Counted from the stretch's first letter, positions 14,827-21,747 are shown. The stretch is DNA of 22,276 nucleotides from a virus (IMGVR_UViG_3300013006_000141:1-22276); one strand, 5' to 3'. Notes: generated from the sequence alone by a model not told the origin. Numbers and translations: made by a program.

Positions 14827-15996
14827 TCACTCGTACATGATGTTGACGGAGCCAGCGTCAAATGTGTCGGTTCCGTTTGCAGTTGTTAAGCGAATCCTAT
14901 CCAATGAACCAGATAATGCGGTAGCTCCTCCGCTTTGTGTTACGGCAAGAGCAAATCCAGAATCAGCAACAATTCCAGTTTCAACCCAAGTATTTGATCC
15001 AAACAAGTTTAATGTTGCACTACCATAATTTATGGAAGCAGCAGAGCTTTGAGCCACAATAATAAATGCACTGCTAAATGATCCCTTTAATGTGTTTGAT
15101 AGATAATAATATCCACCATATCCAGATGTTTGAATGCTACCGCTTCCAATTTGAATTTGCAATAAAGAAGTCCCGCTTGTACTAACACCATTCAACATTA
15201 CTGTAATCCTCTTCACCCAACTCGGAATACTAGTAAAGTCAATGGCTGTTCCGCTGGTTGATGCAACGGCAGTAGCGGAAGTAAATGGATGCGATAATTG
15301 GGATGGAGTTACTTTTGATGCACCAATTGTTCCTGTCCCCTGGCTAATCGTAAAATCACCAGCAAGTGTTGTGGATAAATTTGTAATTGTTCCAGTAGTG
15401 CTATTAAGTGTAGCTACTGTGCCTGTGGTGCTTCTTAATCCAGTAATAGTTCCGGTAGTACTATTGAGCGTAGCAATCGTTCCAAGCGTACTATTGATCG
15501 CACCAGAATAGGTTCCGCCAGTAATCGTAGCCGTGCTTGCCGTCAGCGTCTGGATCGTTCCATTGGTTATATTGGCCGCAGTAGATGTGGTCGTTCCAGC
15601 AGTCAGCGTTGGAATTGTTCCAAGCGTAATATTGGCTGTGCTTGATGTTAAATTCGGAATTGTTCCAGTTGTGATTGTTGCGCTTGTGCTAACTGTGCGA
15701 TTGCCTGTGGCAGTTCCAAATGTAAAAACTCCAGATAGGTTTGCATTTGTATATGTACCGCCAGTAAGCGCATCATCAAAAAGATTTTGGACTGTTGTGC
15801 TTCTTGGTGCATCGCCAGCAGTAAGGCTTGCATCCGCAATCAACAATTTGTCATCTGTTGCAACGGATGACAGGTCTGTTTGATCAGTAATCAATGCCTG
15901 GTAAATATCCGTTCCATCAATAAGATTGTGCAACCCTGCGGCTGTAACTGTTCCATTGGTTGCAAATGTCTGCGAGCGATTGAATTTGATTGCCAT
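14827..15996 (-). CDS. Tail fibre / receptor-binding protein with Thr/Gly repeats and conserved C-terminal domain
   Basis: This is a 389-aa protein in three parts. Residues 1-95 are a likely virion-attachment region (MAIKFNRSQTFATNGTVTAA, LHNLIDGTDIYQALITDQT). Residues 106-208 are repeats based on T-G-T-I/V-x-x-L-x-S-T, with an exact 10-residue period at 176-208 (LNSTTGTITG, LRSTTGTVAT, LNSTTGTITN), probably forming a beta-stranded trimeric shaft. Residues 235-389 match a C-terminal domain widespread in phage tail fibres: IDFTSIPSWVKRITVMLNGV, an internal beta core, and LDRIRLTTANGTDTFDAGSV before the end INIMYE-like (here VNIMYE). It likely binds the host receptor. It follows a sister fibre gene after 1 nt. 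Confidence 0.8.
   Translation of the reverse strand: MAIKFNRSQTFATNGTVTAAGLHNLIDGTDIYQALITDQTDLSSVATDDKLLIADASLTAGDAPRSTTVQNLFDDALTGGTYTNANLSGVFTFGTATGNRTVSTSATITTGTIPNLTSSTANITLGTIPTLTAGTTTSTAANITNGTIQTLTASTATITGGTYSGAINSTLGTIATLNSTTGTITGLRSTTGTVATLNSTTGTITNLSTTLAGDFTISQGTGTIGASKVTPSQLSHPFTSATAVASTSGTAIDFTSIPSWVKRITVMLNGVSTSGTSLLQIQIGSGSIQTSGYGGYYYLSNTLKGSFSSAFIIVAQSSAASINYGSATLNLFGSNTWVETGIVADSGFALAVTQSGGATALSGSLDRIRLTTANGTDTFDAGSVNIMYE
15373..15681 (-). repeat. Thr/Gly coding repeats in fibre shaft
   Basis: At least seven imperfect units coding for (T/S)GTI-x-x-L-x-S-T are arranged in tandem. Neighbouring 30-nt units around 15373-15486 are nearly the same at DNA level (for example the plus-strand strings 'ttccagtagtgctatt' and 'ttccggtagtactatt'), so copy number could vary by slippage or recombination. 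Confidence 0.8.
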
Positions 15997-15997
15997 A

Positions 15998-16837
15998 TTA
16001 AGCCACCATCCTTATTGCTGTTGCGTAAATTGTGCCAGCAGGAATTGTTCCGTGTGAAATTGTATCTGTATTAAGAATTGTGTATCTAACAACATTTGCG
16101 CCTTCAACCCTAAATTGGCTCATCATTCTTGCACCAGCGGTAGGTACTCCAGCGGTTCCAGAGCTTGAGCTAAGTGAGTTAAGTCCACCAAATACAATAT
16201 CACCAATCGCTGCACCAGAAACTGTAAATGTTCCAGTTGTTATGTTTGATCCACTTGTTACTGAATCAAGGTCTTGAAGTGTCGCTCCAGTAAATGCAGC
16301 AGTGCCATAATTAAATGCTGTAACTCCGCCAGTAGAGCCAGTAATCCTAGCTGTTCCAAATGTAGCAGAAGCAATCGTTGATACGTTTACTGATTCAGTC
16401 CCAATCGTAGCCGTTCCAGTTGAGGAAGTAATGTTTGATCCAAAAGTAATATTACCAAGCTGAATAGGAATTGTAGCAGTGCCAATTGTAGCTGTGCTTG
16501 CCGATAGGGTTCCAATGGTTGCTGTTCCTGTAGAGGCAGTAAGGCTTGTTCCAAATGTGGCTAGGCCAGAGGCAAATAGAGTTCCAATCGTTGCTGTTCC
16601 TGTAGATGCTGTTAGGTTTGTTCCAAAAGTAACAGGTCCTAAAAGGCTGCTATTGCTTGAAACTGTGAATGATCCGGTGCTTTGTACGGCATCAATTCCA
16701 ATTGAAAGAGCAGATGAGGTATTGTCTCCATCTGTAATAACCTCAACCGATCCTGCCGTAGGCAGCCCACCAAGACCAAATGTCTTCAATAGCTGTGAAT
16801 AGCTGCTGGCAATATTCTGTGTTCCAAGTGTAGGCAT
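15998..16837 (-). CDS. Second tail-fibre-like protein with Thr/Gly/Ser repeats
   Basis: This is a 279-aa protein. The N-terminus (MPTLGTQNIASSYSQLLKTF) is a short helical lead. Residues 70-147 contain three copies of T-F-G-T/S-N/S-L/I-T-x-S-T-G-T-A-T-I-G-T, spaced 24 and 37 residues apart, and shorter relatives reach to about 167. The C-terminal 60 residues (AGARMMSQFRVEGANVVRYT and IPAGTIYATAIRMVA) form a separate beta domain unlike that of the following fibre. The composition suggests a fibrous shaft with a distal knob. It has a Shine-Dalgarno GGAG 6 nt before the ATG and abuts the larger fibre gene, so the two may assemble into one fibre. No enzymatic motif seen. Confidence 0.72.
   Translation of the reverse strand: MPTLGTQNIASSYSQLLKTFGLGGLPTAGSVEVITDGDNTSSALSIGIDAVQSTGSFTVSSNSSLLGPVTFGTNLTASTGTATIGTLFASGLATFGTSLTASTGTATIGTLSASTATIGTATIPIQLGNITFGSNITSSTGTATIGTESVNVSTIASATFGTARITGSTGGVTAFNYGTAAFTGATLQDLDSVTSGSNITTGTFTVSGAAIGDIVFGGLNSLSSSSGTAGVPTAGARMMSQFRVEGANVVRYTILNTDTISHGTIPAGTIYATAIRMVA
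16397..16630 (-). repeat. TFG-x-LT-STGTATIGT coding repeats
   Basis: Three units at residues 70-86, 94-110 and 131-147 of the 279-aa protein. The first two share 15 of 17 residues and similar codons; the third carries conservative changes (S, I). The related wording in the next gene's shaft suggests a common origin for the two fibre shafts. Confidence 0.8.
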
Positions 16838-16845
16838 TTAATCTC

Positions 16846-17073
16846 CTAGCCGTTAAAGCGGTTTTTAAGGACATCCCAGGCCATTGAGCATACTAGCCCA
16901 ATAAGACCGGCAACAGCCAGAAGCCTCGTCCGGAGGTGTTCCAGCGCAGATAATCTATTTACCACATCCGCATAGTTTGACAAGCTTGTCTCAACCATTT
17001 TATACAGAGCAAGTTGTCTCTCCTCCATTCTGGCGAGTCTTTCTCTCAAGTCAGCTACTTGGTCGGAACTCAT
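16846..17073 (-). CDS. Coiled-coil plus single-TM protein, XhlA/holin-like
   Basis: This is a 75-aa protein. Residues 1-48 are an amphipathic heptad helix (VADLRERLARMEERQLALYK, VVNRLSALEHL). Residues 51-68 are a hydrophobic transmembrane segment (LLAVAGLIGLVCSMAWDVL), with a short basic tail NRFNG. This is the layout of XhlA-type haemolysin/holin-accessory proteins and also of some inner-membrane spanin subunits. Its ATG overlaps the stop of the small lipoprotein gene as ATGA. A short lipoprotein coupled to an inner-membrane coiled-coil protein is what a two-part spanin or holin cassette would look like. Topology and coupling are seen; the lysis role is inferred. Confidence 0.65.
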   Translation of the reverse strand: MSSDQVADLRERLARMEERQLALYKMVETSLSNYADVVNRLSALEHLRTRLLAVAGLIGLVCSMAWDVLKNRFNG

Positions 17074-17192
17074 TTGACTTTACCAGCATCCTCGGCTGCA
17101 CCCATGTCGCTATAGCGAGGTAGGTCTGCATTGGCATGCTTTTGTGACGAGCAACTAGACAGTAACAAAGAAATAAGAATTACACGGATCAT
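17070..17192 (-). CDS. 40-aa lipoprotein, candidate outer-membrane spanin subunit
   Basis: The ATG at 17192 overlaps the upstream stop as ATGA; a longer frame to 17267 lies within the upstream gene and would bury the signal peptide, so the short start is chosen. The product begins MIRVILISLLLSSCSSQ: an Arg, a hydrophobic core, and a lipobox L-S-S-C with Cys at 14. The mature lipopeptide would be only 27 residues (KHANADLPRYSDMGAAEDAG and a basic end). Rz1-type o-spanins are short lipoproteins of this kind encoded next to a membrane partner, although this one lacks their proline-rich character. It implies a diderm host. Confidence 0.62.
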   Translation of the reverse strand: MIRVILISLLLSSCSSQKHANADLPRYSDMGAAEDAGKVK

Positions 17193-17947
17193 GTGAACGG
17201 ATAAGTCTTCCCATCCCCAGCGTTGTATAATGCTGTTATTTCTGAGTCCGATAGTTCTCTGTTCCAAATTCCAACTTCATCTATAGAGCCTTCTTTCCCA
17301 ACTGCAAAACTTCCGTCAGCATTTCCATTTATTGAAATATTTTCTGTTGGAACATTTGCATAATTTCCAGAAGAAGAAGCTGAACCATCTAATATACTAT
17401 CAACATAAACTTTAATTGAACCTGTTCTCTTCCAAGTCATTGCGATATGATGCCAATCTCCATCATTTATTGTGTATGAACTTTCCGCCCTGTCATAATC
17501 TGGCGTGTCACTCCAAAAAATAGTTCCATATACTCTTCCATCTGAAAACATATCAAATTGGATTGCTGACCCGCCCCAATTTGCCCCAGTGCTTTGATCA
17601 ACTATAAAAAAATCATCCTCTACTGTTGTTTTTACCCAAGCTGAAATGCTGTATTCATCTCTTGATCCATTAAGAAATGTACAGCTTCTTGAGAAATATG
17701 TTGAATTATTTCCACTAAAACTTGCACTTCCATTTATTATTCCAGCCCCCAAAGACACTCCGCCAGTTCCATTCGGTGCTGAAAGCGTTCTGGAATTTCC
17801 AGATGAATCAAGAAGTGAAACGCCTCCGCTTCCATTATTATCAAATTTCCAGTAAGCTAGTAATCCATTAAGAAGGGATGATGGCGCAGCTGTGCCTTTA
17901 GCTTTTCTTATTTTTGAAAGCGATAAACCTAATCCCAATTGAGGCAT
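17189..17947 (-). CDS. LamG / concanavalin A-like domain protein (putative host-glycan binding)
   Basis: This is a 252-aa protein. After a short lead (MPQLGLGLSLSKIRKAKG) the rest is one Laminin-G-3/ConA-like jelly roll. Diagnostic stretches are LLAYWKFDNNGSGG, DSSGNSRTLSAPNG, FSGNNSTYFSR, YSISAWVKTT, DGDWHHIAMTWKRTGSIKVYVD, and the closing IDEVGIWNRELSDSEITALYNAG. These are the standard landmarks of the fold. Such domains bind carbohydrates or serve as adhesin heads on virions. The gene lies after the capsid-neighbour genes and overlaps the small lipoprotein gene, just ahead of the fibres, so a virion adhesin is likely. The fold is clear; the ligand is unknown. Confidence 0.83.
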   Translation of the reverse strand: MPQLGLGLSLSKIRKAKGTAAPSSLLNGLLAYWKFDNNGSGGVSLLDSSGNSRTLSAPNGTGGVSLGAGIINGSASFSGNNSTYFSRSCTFLNGSRDEYSISAWVKTTVEDDFFIVDQSTGANWGGSAIQFDMFSDGRVYGTIFWSDTPDYDRAESSYTINDGDWHHIAMTWKRTGSIKVYVDSILDGSASSSGNYANVPTENISINGNADGSFAVGKEGSIDEVGIWNRELSDSEITALYNAGDGKTYPFT

Positions 17948-18001
17948 ATAATTAAATCTCTATTAACCTCAAGGAATTTTAATCCTGTGGTTAACTAATA
18001 A
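17948..18001 (-). other. Short AT-rich intergenic gap with inverted repeat
   Basis: A perfect 6-bp inverted repeat (GGTTAA at 17989-17994, TTAACC at 18002-18007, 7-nt loop) overlaps the stop codon of the upstream small gene. It is AT-rich and lacks a clean U-tract, so it is a weak candidate for RNA processing or attenuation at the end of the capsid gene group. Confidence 0.25.
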
Positions 18002-18241
18002 TTAACCAGCCTTATATCCGATTACAGTTCCAGTACCAGCCGTATAGCTGTCAAATTCACCATAAATAACATTACCAGATCCAATAGTAATTCCAGTAAG
18101 TGTTCCATCATATCTACCACTAATTGCGCTAAACGTGGTATCTGTGAGCATTTGAATTGCCCAATAGCCAGGAGTTGCAGTGCCTGTGCTACCAACCGAA
18201 AATCCATATTGGCCTTGAAATTTATCTAATGCACGCGACAT
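18002..18241 (-). CDS. Small beta-rich capsid-neighbour protein
   Basis: This is a 79-aa protein: a short helical lead MSRALDKFQGQYGF, then a domain with GYWAIQMLTDTTFSAISGR and the closing strand pair ITIGSGNVIYGEFDSY, ending TVIGYKAG. The ending 'G-x-x-(I/V)YG-x-(F/I)D-x-x-x-x-x-x-G-x-x-(I/A)-Y' is also present in the upstream 78-aa protein, so the two may be diverged paralogues. Similar short proteins lie after the capsid gene in many uncultured phages; capsid decoration is a reasonable guess. Its Shine-Dalgarno (AAGGAA) is good and spaced 8 nt from the ATG. Confidence 0.62.
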   Translation of the reverse strand: MSRALDKFQGQYGFSVGSTGTATPGYWAIQMLTDTTFSAISGRYDGTLTGITIGSGNVIYGEFDSYTAGTGTVIGYKAG

Positions 18242-18252
18242 ATTTTTATTCC

Positions 18253-18489
18253 TTAATCTTTTCTATTGTAAATTGCCATTGCACCACCTGTAAGTGCAAC
18301 CTGGTCGATATCACCATAAACAGTTACACCAGCGTTAAATGTTGCCGTGCTTGTTGCGCCGCTAATAACAAGTGTTGCTGTGGAAAGCGTAAGAGCAGTT
18401 ACTGCATCGTAGCTTCCAGTATTAGTGGAAGCTGACGATGCAATAATTGTCCCAGCATTACCAAGCGTAAGGCGGGATAAGAGACGCAT
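18253..18489 (-). CDS. Small Thr/Ala-rich beta protein, possible paralogue of its downstream neighbour
   Basis: This is a 78-aa protein, MRLLSRLTLGNAGTIIASSA..., with a Thr/Ser/Ala-rich middle (ALTLSTATLVISGATSTATF) and the closing NAGVTVYGDIDQVALTGGAM followed by AIYN. The last 30 residues resemble the end of the following 79-aa protein. The start codon shares one base with the stop of the previous gene (TAATG). The short-beta composition suits a head-decoration or fibre-like piece. No named family. Confidence 0.58.
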   Translation of the reverse strand: MRLLSRLTLGNAGTIIASSASTNTGSYDAVTALTLSTATLVISGATSTATFNAGVTVYGDIDQVALTGGAMAIYNRKD

Positions 18490-18683
18490 TAGGTATGAAG
18501 GGCAATCCGGTAGGAAGTGCCGTTGAGCGTGACGTTCAAGGAAGCAGGAGAGGTTGCAACAGTATTAACCGTGCCACCGCTGGAGCTTGCCGTAAACTCA
18601 ATTACGTTTGTCTGACCTTGGGTATCAAAGCGGATAGCTTTTCCCTTGGCCTTGCGTGCGCTTCGTACAAATTCATTCGCCAT
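18489..18683 (-). CDS. Small hypothetical protein after capsid genes
   Basis: This is a 64-aa protein, MANEFVRSARKAKGKAIRFD..., with a basic N-terminus followed by short strands (TNVIEFTASSSGGTVNTVAT, LNVTLNGTSYRIALHT). It has a very strong Shine-Dalgarno (AAGGAG) and its ATG lies 11 nt inside the end of the upstream gene in another frame. No family recognised. Strong initiation suggests high-level production, as for a virion component. Confidence 0.6.
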   Translation of the reverse strand: MANEFVRSARKAKGKAIRFDTQGQTNVIEFTASSSGGTVNTVATSPASLNVTLNGTSYRIALHT

Positions 18684-18963
18684 ATTTTTTTCTCCTTAAA
18701 GCCGCACGTTTGATGCTATCTGGCGTGTATTGGCTTTTAAATCTACTGCCAAGCTTTTGTTCCTGGCGGTAGTACCCCTTCATCAAATTTGTTTGATTGA
18801 CTCCCAGCGGGTTGTCGAGGGGTTCGCCAACCCCCACTAGGCTCAATCTTTGCGGGACGGTGAATCGTTTAAGATAACGAGGGACAGAGTCCCTTTCGGC
18901 CACAGCCTTTTCCAGTTCGACAACTTTCCCATTTCTGGTGTCCTCGTACTGGTAAACAGGCAT
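18673..18963 (-). CDS. FmdB-like start without zinc-binding cysteines
   Basis: This is a 96-aa protein that opens MPVYQYEDTRNGKVVELEKA, closely following the 'MPxYxYxC' opening of FmdB zinc-ribbon proteins, but it contains no cysteine at all, so a zinc ribbon cannot form. The middle (DSVPRYLKRFTVPQRLSLVG) and basic tail (SIKRAALRRKKYGE) are not part of FmdB. The position, two genes after the major capsid gene, suggests a phage-adapted structural or chaperone role. The resemblance is limited to the first 12 or so residues and could be convergence. Confidence 0.62.
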   Translation of the reverse strand: MPVYQYEDTRNGKVVELEKAVAERDSVPRYLKRFTVPQRLSLVGVGEPLDNPLGVNQTNLMKGYYRQEQKLGSRFKSQYTPDSIKRAALRRKKYGE

Positions 18964-18964
18964 A

Positions 18965-19336
18965 TCAGCTATAGTTCTTCTTATCCGATTCCTCGGCCAA
19001 CTTCATCATCTTTTCCTCTTCGGACATTGAATTTTCACCCTCGGCCATGTCTTCCGACTTGTCCTTGGATTCACTCTCGCTCATGGCGTGTTCCACATTA
19101 ACGTGGGCAATACCATTCTCGATCATGTCAATTGTTCCAGAGAGTTCAACAGAATCACCCACTTCCGGTGCAACATCCTCGCCACCATCGTTCATCTCGA
19201 ACTTGGAGACAGGAAGCATTACCATTCCAGCTTTCGCCATTTTTTTCATAGGTTTTTCAGATGAAGGAGAAGACGGGGAGGTTTCACCCTCCCCGCCTTT
19301 CCGAGGTCCCATACCAATTACTAGCATGGTTCCCAT
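18965..19336 (-). CDS. Acidic Met/Glu-rich capsid-neighbour protein
   Basis: This is a 123-aa protein if started at 19336; an ATG three codons later (19327) is an equally good start. A Gly/Ser/Pro lead (KGGEGETSPSSPSSEK) is followed by a small beta domain (PEVGDSVELSGTIDMIENGI, AHVNVEH) and a strongly acidic, Met/Ser-rich tail (SESESKDKSEDMAEGENSMS). No cysteine or membrane segment. It immediately follows the capsid gene, and its acidic tail would suit binding to the capsid lattice. Function unknown. Confidence 0.6.
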   Translation of the reverse strand: MGTMLVIGMGPRKGGEGETSPSSPSSEKPMKKMAKAGMVMLPVSKFEMNDGGEDVAPEVGDSVELSGTIDMIENGIAHVNVEHAMSESESKDKSEDMAEGENSMSEEEKMMKLAEESDKKNYS

Positions 19337-19343
19337 TTAATTA

Positions 19344-20372
19344 TTAGCTGTAGTTGGATTTCGCAACGATGACTCGGAAGAACCGAGGATCGAGTTGCTT
19401 GGCAGCGTAGAACGTCTTGAAGGACGCAACGATGCGCTGTCCATACGGGTCGCTCTTGTCAGCAGCGTCCAAGATCGTGACCTTCGGAGCGAAGGGCGAT
19501 CCAGAAGCGGCGATGGAGGACAAGCTAGGAACGCCGAACGCGCCACCACCGAGGAGGACGTTGGCATATCCGGTGTTAGCACCAGTTGTTCCAACGCTGT
19601 TTTCAGCGATGCCGGAGGCGGATGTATTGAAGGTCTGGACGTTGGTCGAAGAAATGACCGACACGCCAAACAACTTGCCGATTTCACCTTTGAAGATGGC
19701 TTCGGGGTTCGAGTAGCTCGAAACCTTCAACCAATCATCATCCTGCTGCAAGTCACGGATAACGGCAGGGTGCGCAACAAGCGCGTAGCCGTCCTTGATC
19801 TTGGGAGCGCGGGCGATGAACAGCGAGGTGGCACCATCGAGCAAGTCGGTGGAGGTCATCGCGCTGTTAGCAACGGACGAGGTAGCCCAGGTCGTGCCGT
19901 TAGTCGTGTTCTGAGCATAACGGGCATACGATTTGGTGGCTACACCGGTTCCGGTGCTGGTCGAGGAATCCTGCACCAACGCGCGGTGACAGAGTGTGTC
20001 AGCGTGGAGGGCGGCATCTTCGCCAAGTTGTTTCGTGGCCTGCGCCAAGTGCGAGAACAATTCGGTGGCAAGGACTACATCGGTGAGGATGATCTTGCTT
20101 CCGTATTGGACAAGCGTGGCTTCAACCGAGGACAGCGTGAGATCACGCTCGTCACCAGAGGATGGGGTTGTTCCTTCCGACAAGGCGGAGATAGCAGTGA
20201 TGCTAGGGTCGCCAAAGCGGAAAAACCTAATGGTTTTGTTTCCGCCAGTTTTGGTCGGGTAGGGGGTTTTCATTGCGAACTGCTCCATTTGGAGGAGCGG
20301 GATCGCGCGTTCCAGAAGTGCTTTTGAGAAGTAAGCCTGGAATTGCGCTGAGACTGAGCCAGTAGTTACCAT
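19344..20372 (-). CDS. Major capsid protein, N4-gp56 family
   Basis: This is a 342-aa protein with the sequence landmarks of the N4-gp56 major capsid family (HK97 fold): an N-terminal arm with 'AQFQAYFSKALLERAIPLLQ', the strand pair TGGNKTIRFFRFGDPS, the loop ALSEGTTPSSGDERDLT, the segment VEATLVQYGSKIILTDVVL, and the spine helix SHLAQATKQLGEDAALHADT. The later GYALVAHPAVIRDLQQDDDW and the Gly-rich LLGGGAFGVPSLSS are also typical. It assembles the icosahedral shell and is expected to be the most abundant virion protein. The scaffold-like gene precedes it by 27 nt, the usual order. The gene is visibly richer in G+C than its neighbours. Confidence 0.88.
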   Translation of the reverse strand: MVTTGSVSAQFQAYFSKALLERAIPLLQMEQFAMKTPYPTKTGGNKTIRFFRFGDPSITAISALSEGTTPSSGDERDLTLSSVEATLVQYGSKIILTDVVLATELFSHLAQATKQLGEDAALHADTLCHRALVQDSSTSTGTGVATKSYARYAQNTTNGTTWATSSVANSAMTSTDLLDGATSLFIARAPKIKDGYALVAHPAVIRDLQQDDDWLKVSSYSNPEAIFKGEIGKLFGVSVISSTNVQTFNTSASGIAENSVGTTGANTGYANVLLGGGAFGVPSLSSIAASGSPFAPKVTILDAADKSDPYGQRIVASFKTFYAAKQLDPRFFRVIVAKSNYS

Positions 20373-20399
20373 ATAATTAAGTATCCTTGTTTGTTATGA

Positions 20400-21374
20400 C
20401 TATCCAACCCTGTCAACCTCGCCTGCAAGTTTCATCAATTCACGTTCCTGTTCGTCTAGCGAAAGTTCGTGAAAAGCTTTTGTCTTGGCAGGACCTTTGG
20501 GCTGTCCAGATGCCGGAGTAGTCGCTTTTCTGAGTTGAGCGAGTTCTCGCTCATACTCTACAACCTTTTTGGACAAATCGGAGGCGGACTCCGCCTTGAG
20601 CTTTACCTTTGCAATTCCAACCGCATCCTTGATCCCAGCAGGATAATTGCGTAGGATGGCGTGGTTTTGCAACATTTCCGATACGGCTTTATACAAAGTG
20701 CTGCTTGAATCCTTGAGTTCTGGATTGGCTTCGACTTCATCGAGCAGATTCTTATCCCAGGCAGACTTTAATTCTGCTTGAGTTTTCTGCTCGATCTCGC
20801 GCCTATCTTCAACTTCAATTTCACCAGCCTTTTGTTCAGCGAGTTTTGCAAGATCATCGCGGCCTTCATCACGGTAGCTCTTTGCCGCTTCCCTGTAATC
20901 TTCCGCGCTAAACTTGCGATTGCTCGCCTTTGTCTCGCTTTGAGTAGTTTCTGAAGTCTTCCTTGCCCTTTCAGCCTCGATCTGCTCTCGTTCAGCTTTG
21001 ATTCTGGCTTTCTCTGCTCGGACATCTTCCCACTCTTTCTCAAGTCGCGATTTTGCCTTCTCGTAACGGGTAGGCTTCTTTTCGGAAGCCGACTCCGACT
21101 TGTCTTCTGAAGGTTGCGTTGTTAAAGAACTTTTATCTTCCTCGGATTTCTCCTTGGCAGACGAAGCCTCATCCGAGGCCTCTAGTTTTGTTTTTTCGGC
21201 TTTTTCAGCAGGCGCGGGTGTCTGCTCGGTATCTCCGCTGGCCTTATCCTCAACAGGTGTTTCTACTTTGGCTTTTTCGTCTTCCTTGGGAGTAGGACTA
21301 AAGTCCCGTCCCTCGTCAGCCGCTTGCGCCATTGCCAATACATCCGCTTCGGTCAGGTTATTTGAATCTGCCAT
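20400..21374 (-). CDS. Capsid scaffolding-type protein
   Basis: This is a 324-aa, cysteine-free, highly charged protein. Residues 25-105 are a disordered Glu/Lys/Ser/Pro stretch (SPTPKEDEKAKVETPVEDKA). Residues 105-150 form a long coiled coil (RLEKEWEDVRAEKARIKAER). A helical region follows (SAEDYREAAKSYRDEGRDD). The end is an amphipathic helix, LSLDEQERELMKLAGEVDRV, where scaffolding proteins usually bind the capsid protein. Length, composition and position directly before the major capsid gene all fit a scaffold that is lost or cleaved on maturation. No protease motif is seen. A strong Shine-Dalgarno (AAAGGG) is present. Confidence 0.78.
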   Translation of the reverse strand: MADSNNLTEADVLAMAQAADEGRDFSPTPKEDEKAKVETPVEDKASGDTEQTPAPAEKAEKTKLEASDEASSAKEKSEEDKSSLTTQPSEDKSESASEKKPTRYEKAKSRLEKEWEDVRAEKARIKAEREQIEAERARKTSETTQSETKASNRKFSAEDYREAAKSYRDEGRDDLAKLAEQKAGEIEVEDRREIEQKTQAELKSAWDKNLLDEVEANPELKDSSSTLYKAVSEMLQNHAILRNYPAGIKDAVGIAKVKLKAESASDLSKKVVEYERELAQLRKATTPASGQPKGPAKTKAFHELSLDEQERELMKLAGEVDRVG

Positions 21375-21398
21375 TTTGACCCTTTCTTTACACTTGTC

Positions 21399-21417
21399 GG
21401 CAGGGAGTCATTCTGCC
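21399..21417 (-). other. Small hairpin between hypothetical gene and scaffold
   Basis: A 5-bp stem (GGCAG/CTGCC) with a 9-nt loop lies in the 49-nt gap before the scaffold gene. There is no U-run, so it is not a clear terminator. It may be an RNA-processing site or chance. Confidence 0.2.
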
Positions 21418-21423
21418 TAAAGG

Positions 21424-21747
21424 TTAGTTGGCTATTGTATCATCCGATCCGTCCTCATAGCCAAGAACGGCGGAGTTAAGTTTTTGGGTTGCGAGCGATT
21501 CTAAGGTCGCTACACAACCACGGAAACCTTTAGCATACCCACAAGCGTCTGCAAGTGCCTCTGATTTCTTCATCACGGCATTGCCATTTTGACGCAAAGT
21601 TAAGTTTAAAAGAATAAGGCTAAGACGCTTTCCGGTTGGCGTGGAAAGGAACCCTGTCCAAGCCTTCTCATCCTCATCCTCCCATTTGGGTTCATCTACC
21701 CACTCTTGGTCGCGGATGAATGCCAATGCTGCTTTTAGTTTCCTCAC
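21424..21747 (-). CDS. Hypothetical helical protein in head module
   Basis: This is a 107-aa protein starting from GTG, whose first bases overlap the upstream stop as GTGA. It begins MRKLKAALAFIRDQEWVDEP, continues with a helical region (KRLSLILLNLTLRQNGNAVM and ALADACGYAKGFRGCVATLE) containing two Cys, and ends in a short acidic tail (EDGSDDTIAN). No family recognised. The gene lies between the portal side (outside the window) and the scaffold, so a role in head assembly or packaging is possible. Confidence 0.6.
   Translation of the reverse strand: MRKLKAALAFIRDQEWVDEPKWEDEDEKAWTGFLSTPTGKRLSLILLNLTLRQNGNAVMKKSEALADACGYAKGFRGCVATLESLATQKLNSAVLGYEDGSDDTIAN

Noticed and set aside
15373-16630. 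CRISPR-like array
   Set aside because: The repeated DNA is in frame within fibre genes, units are imperfect, and there are no unique spacers of constant length.
17193-17267. Upstream extension of the small lipoprotein
   Set aside because: It would place 25 polar residues before the signal peptide and would lie inside the LamG gene; the ATGA overlap start is simpler and gives a proper lipobox signal.
19395-20327. 310-codon open frame on the plus strand opposite the major capsid gene
   Set aside because: It lies wholly antisense to a strongly recognised capsid gene, its product is Arg/Gly-rich with no known motif, and no ribosome-binding site was noted. High G/C codon choice on the sense strand explains it.
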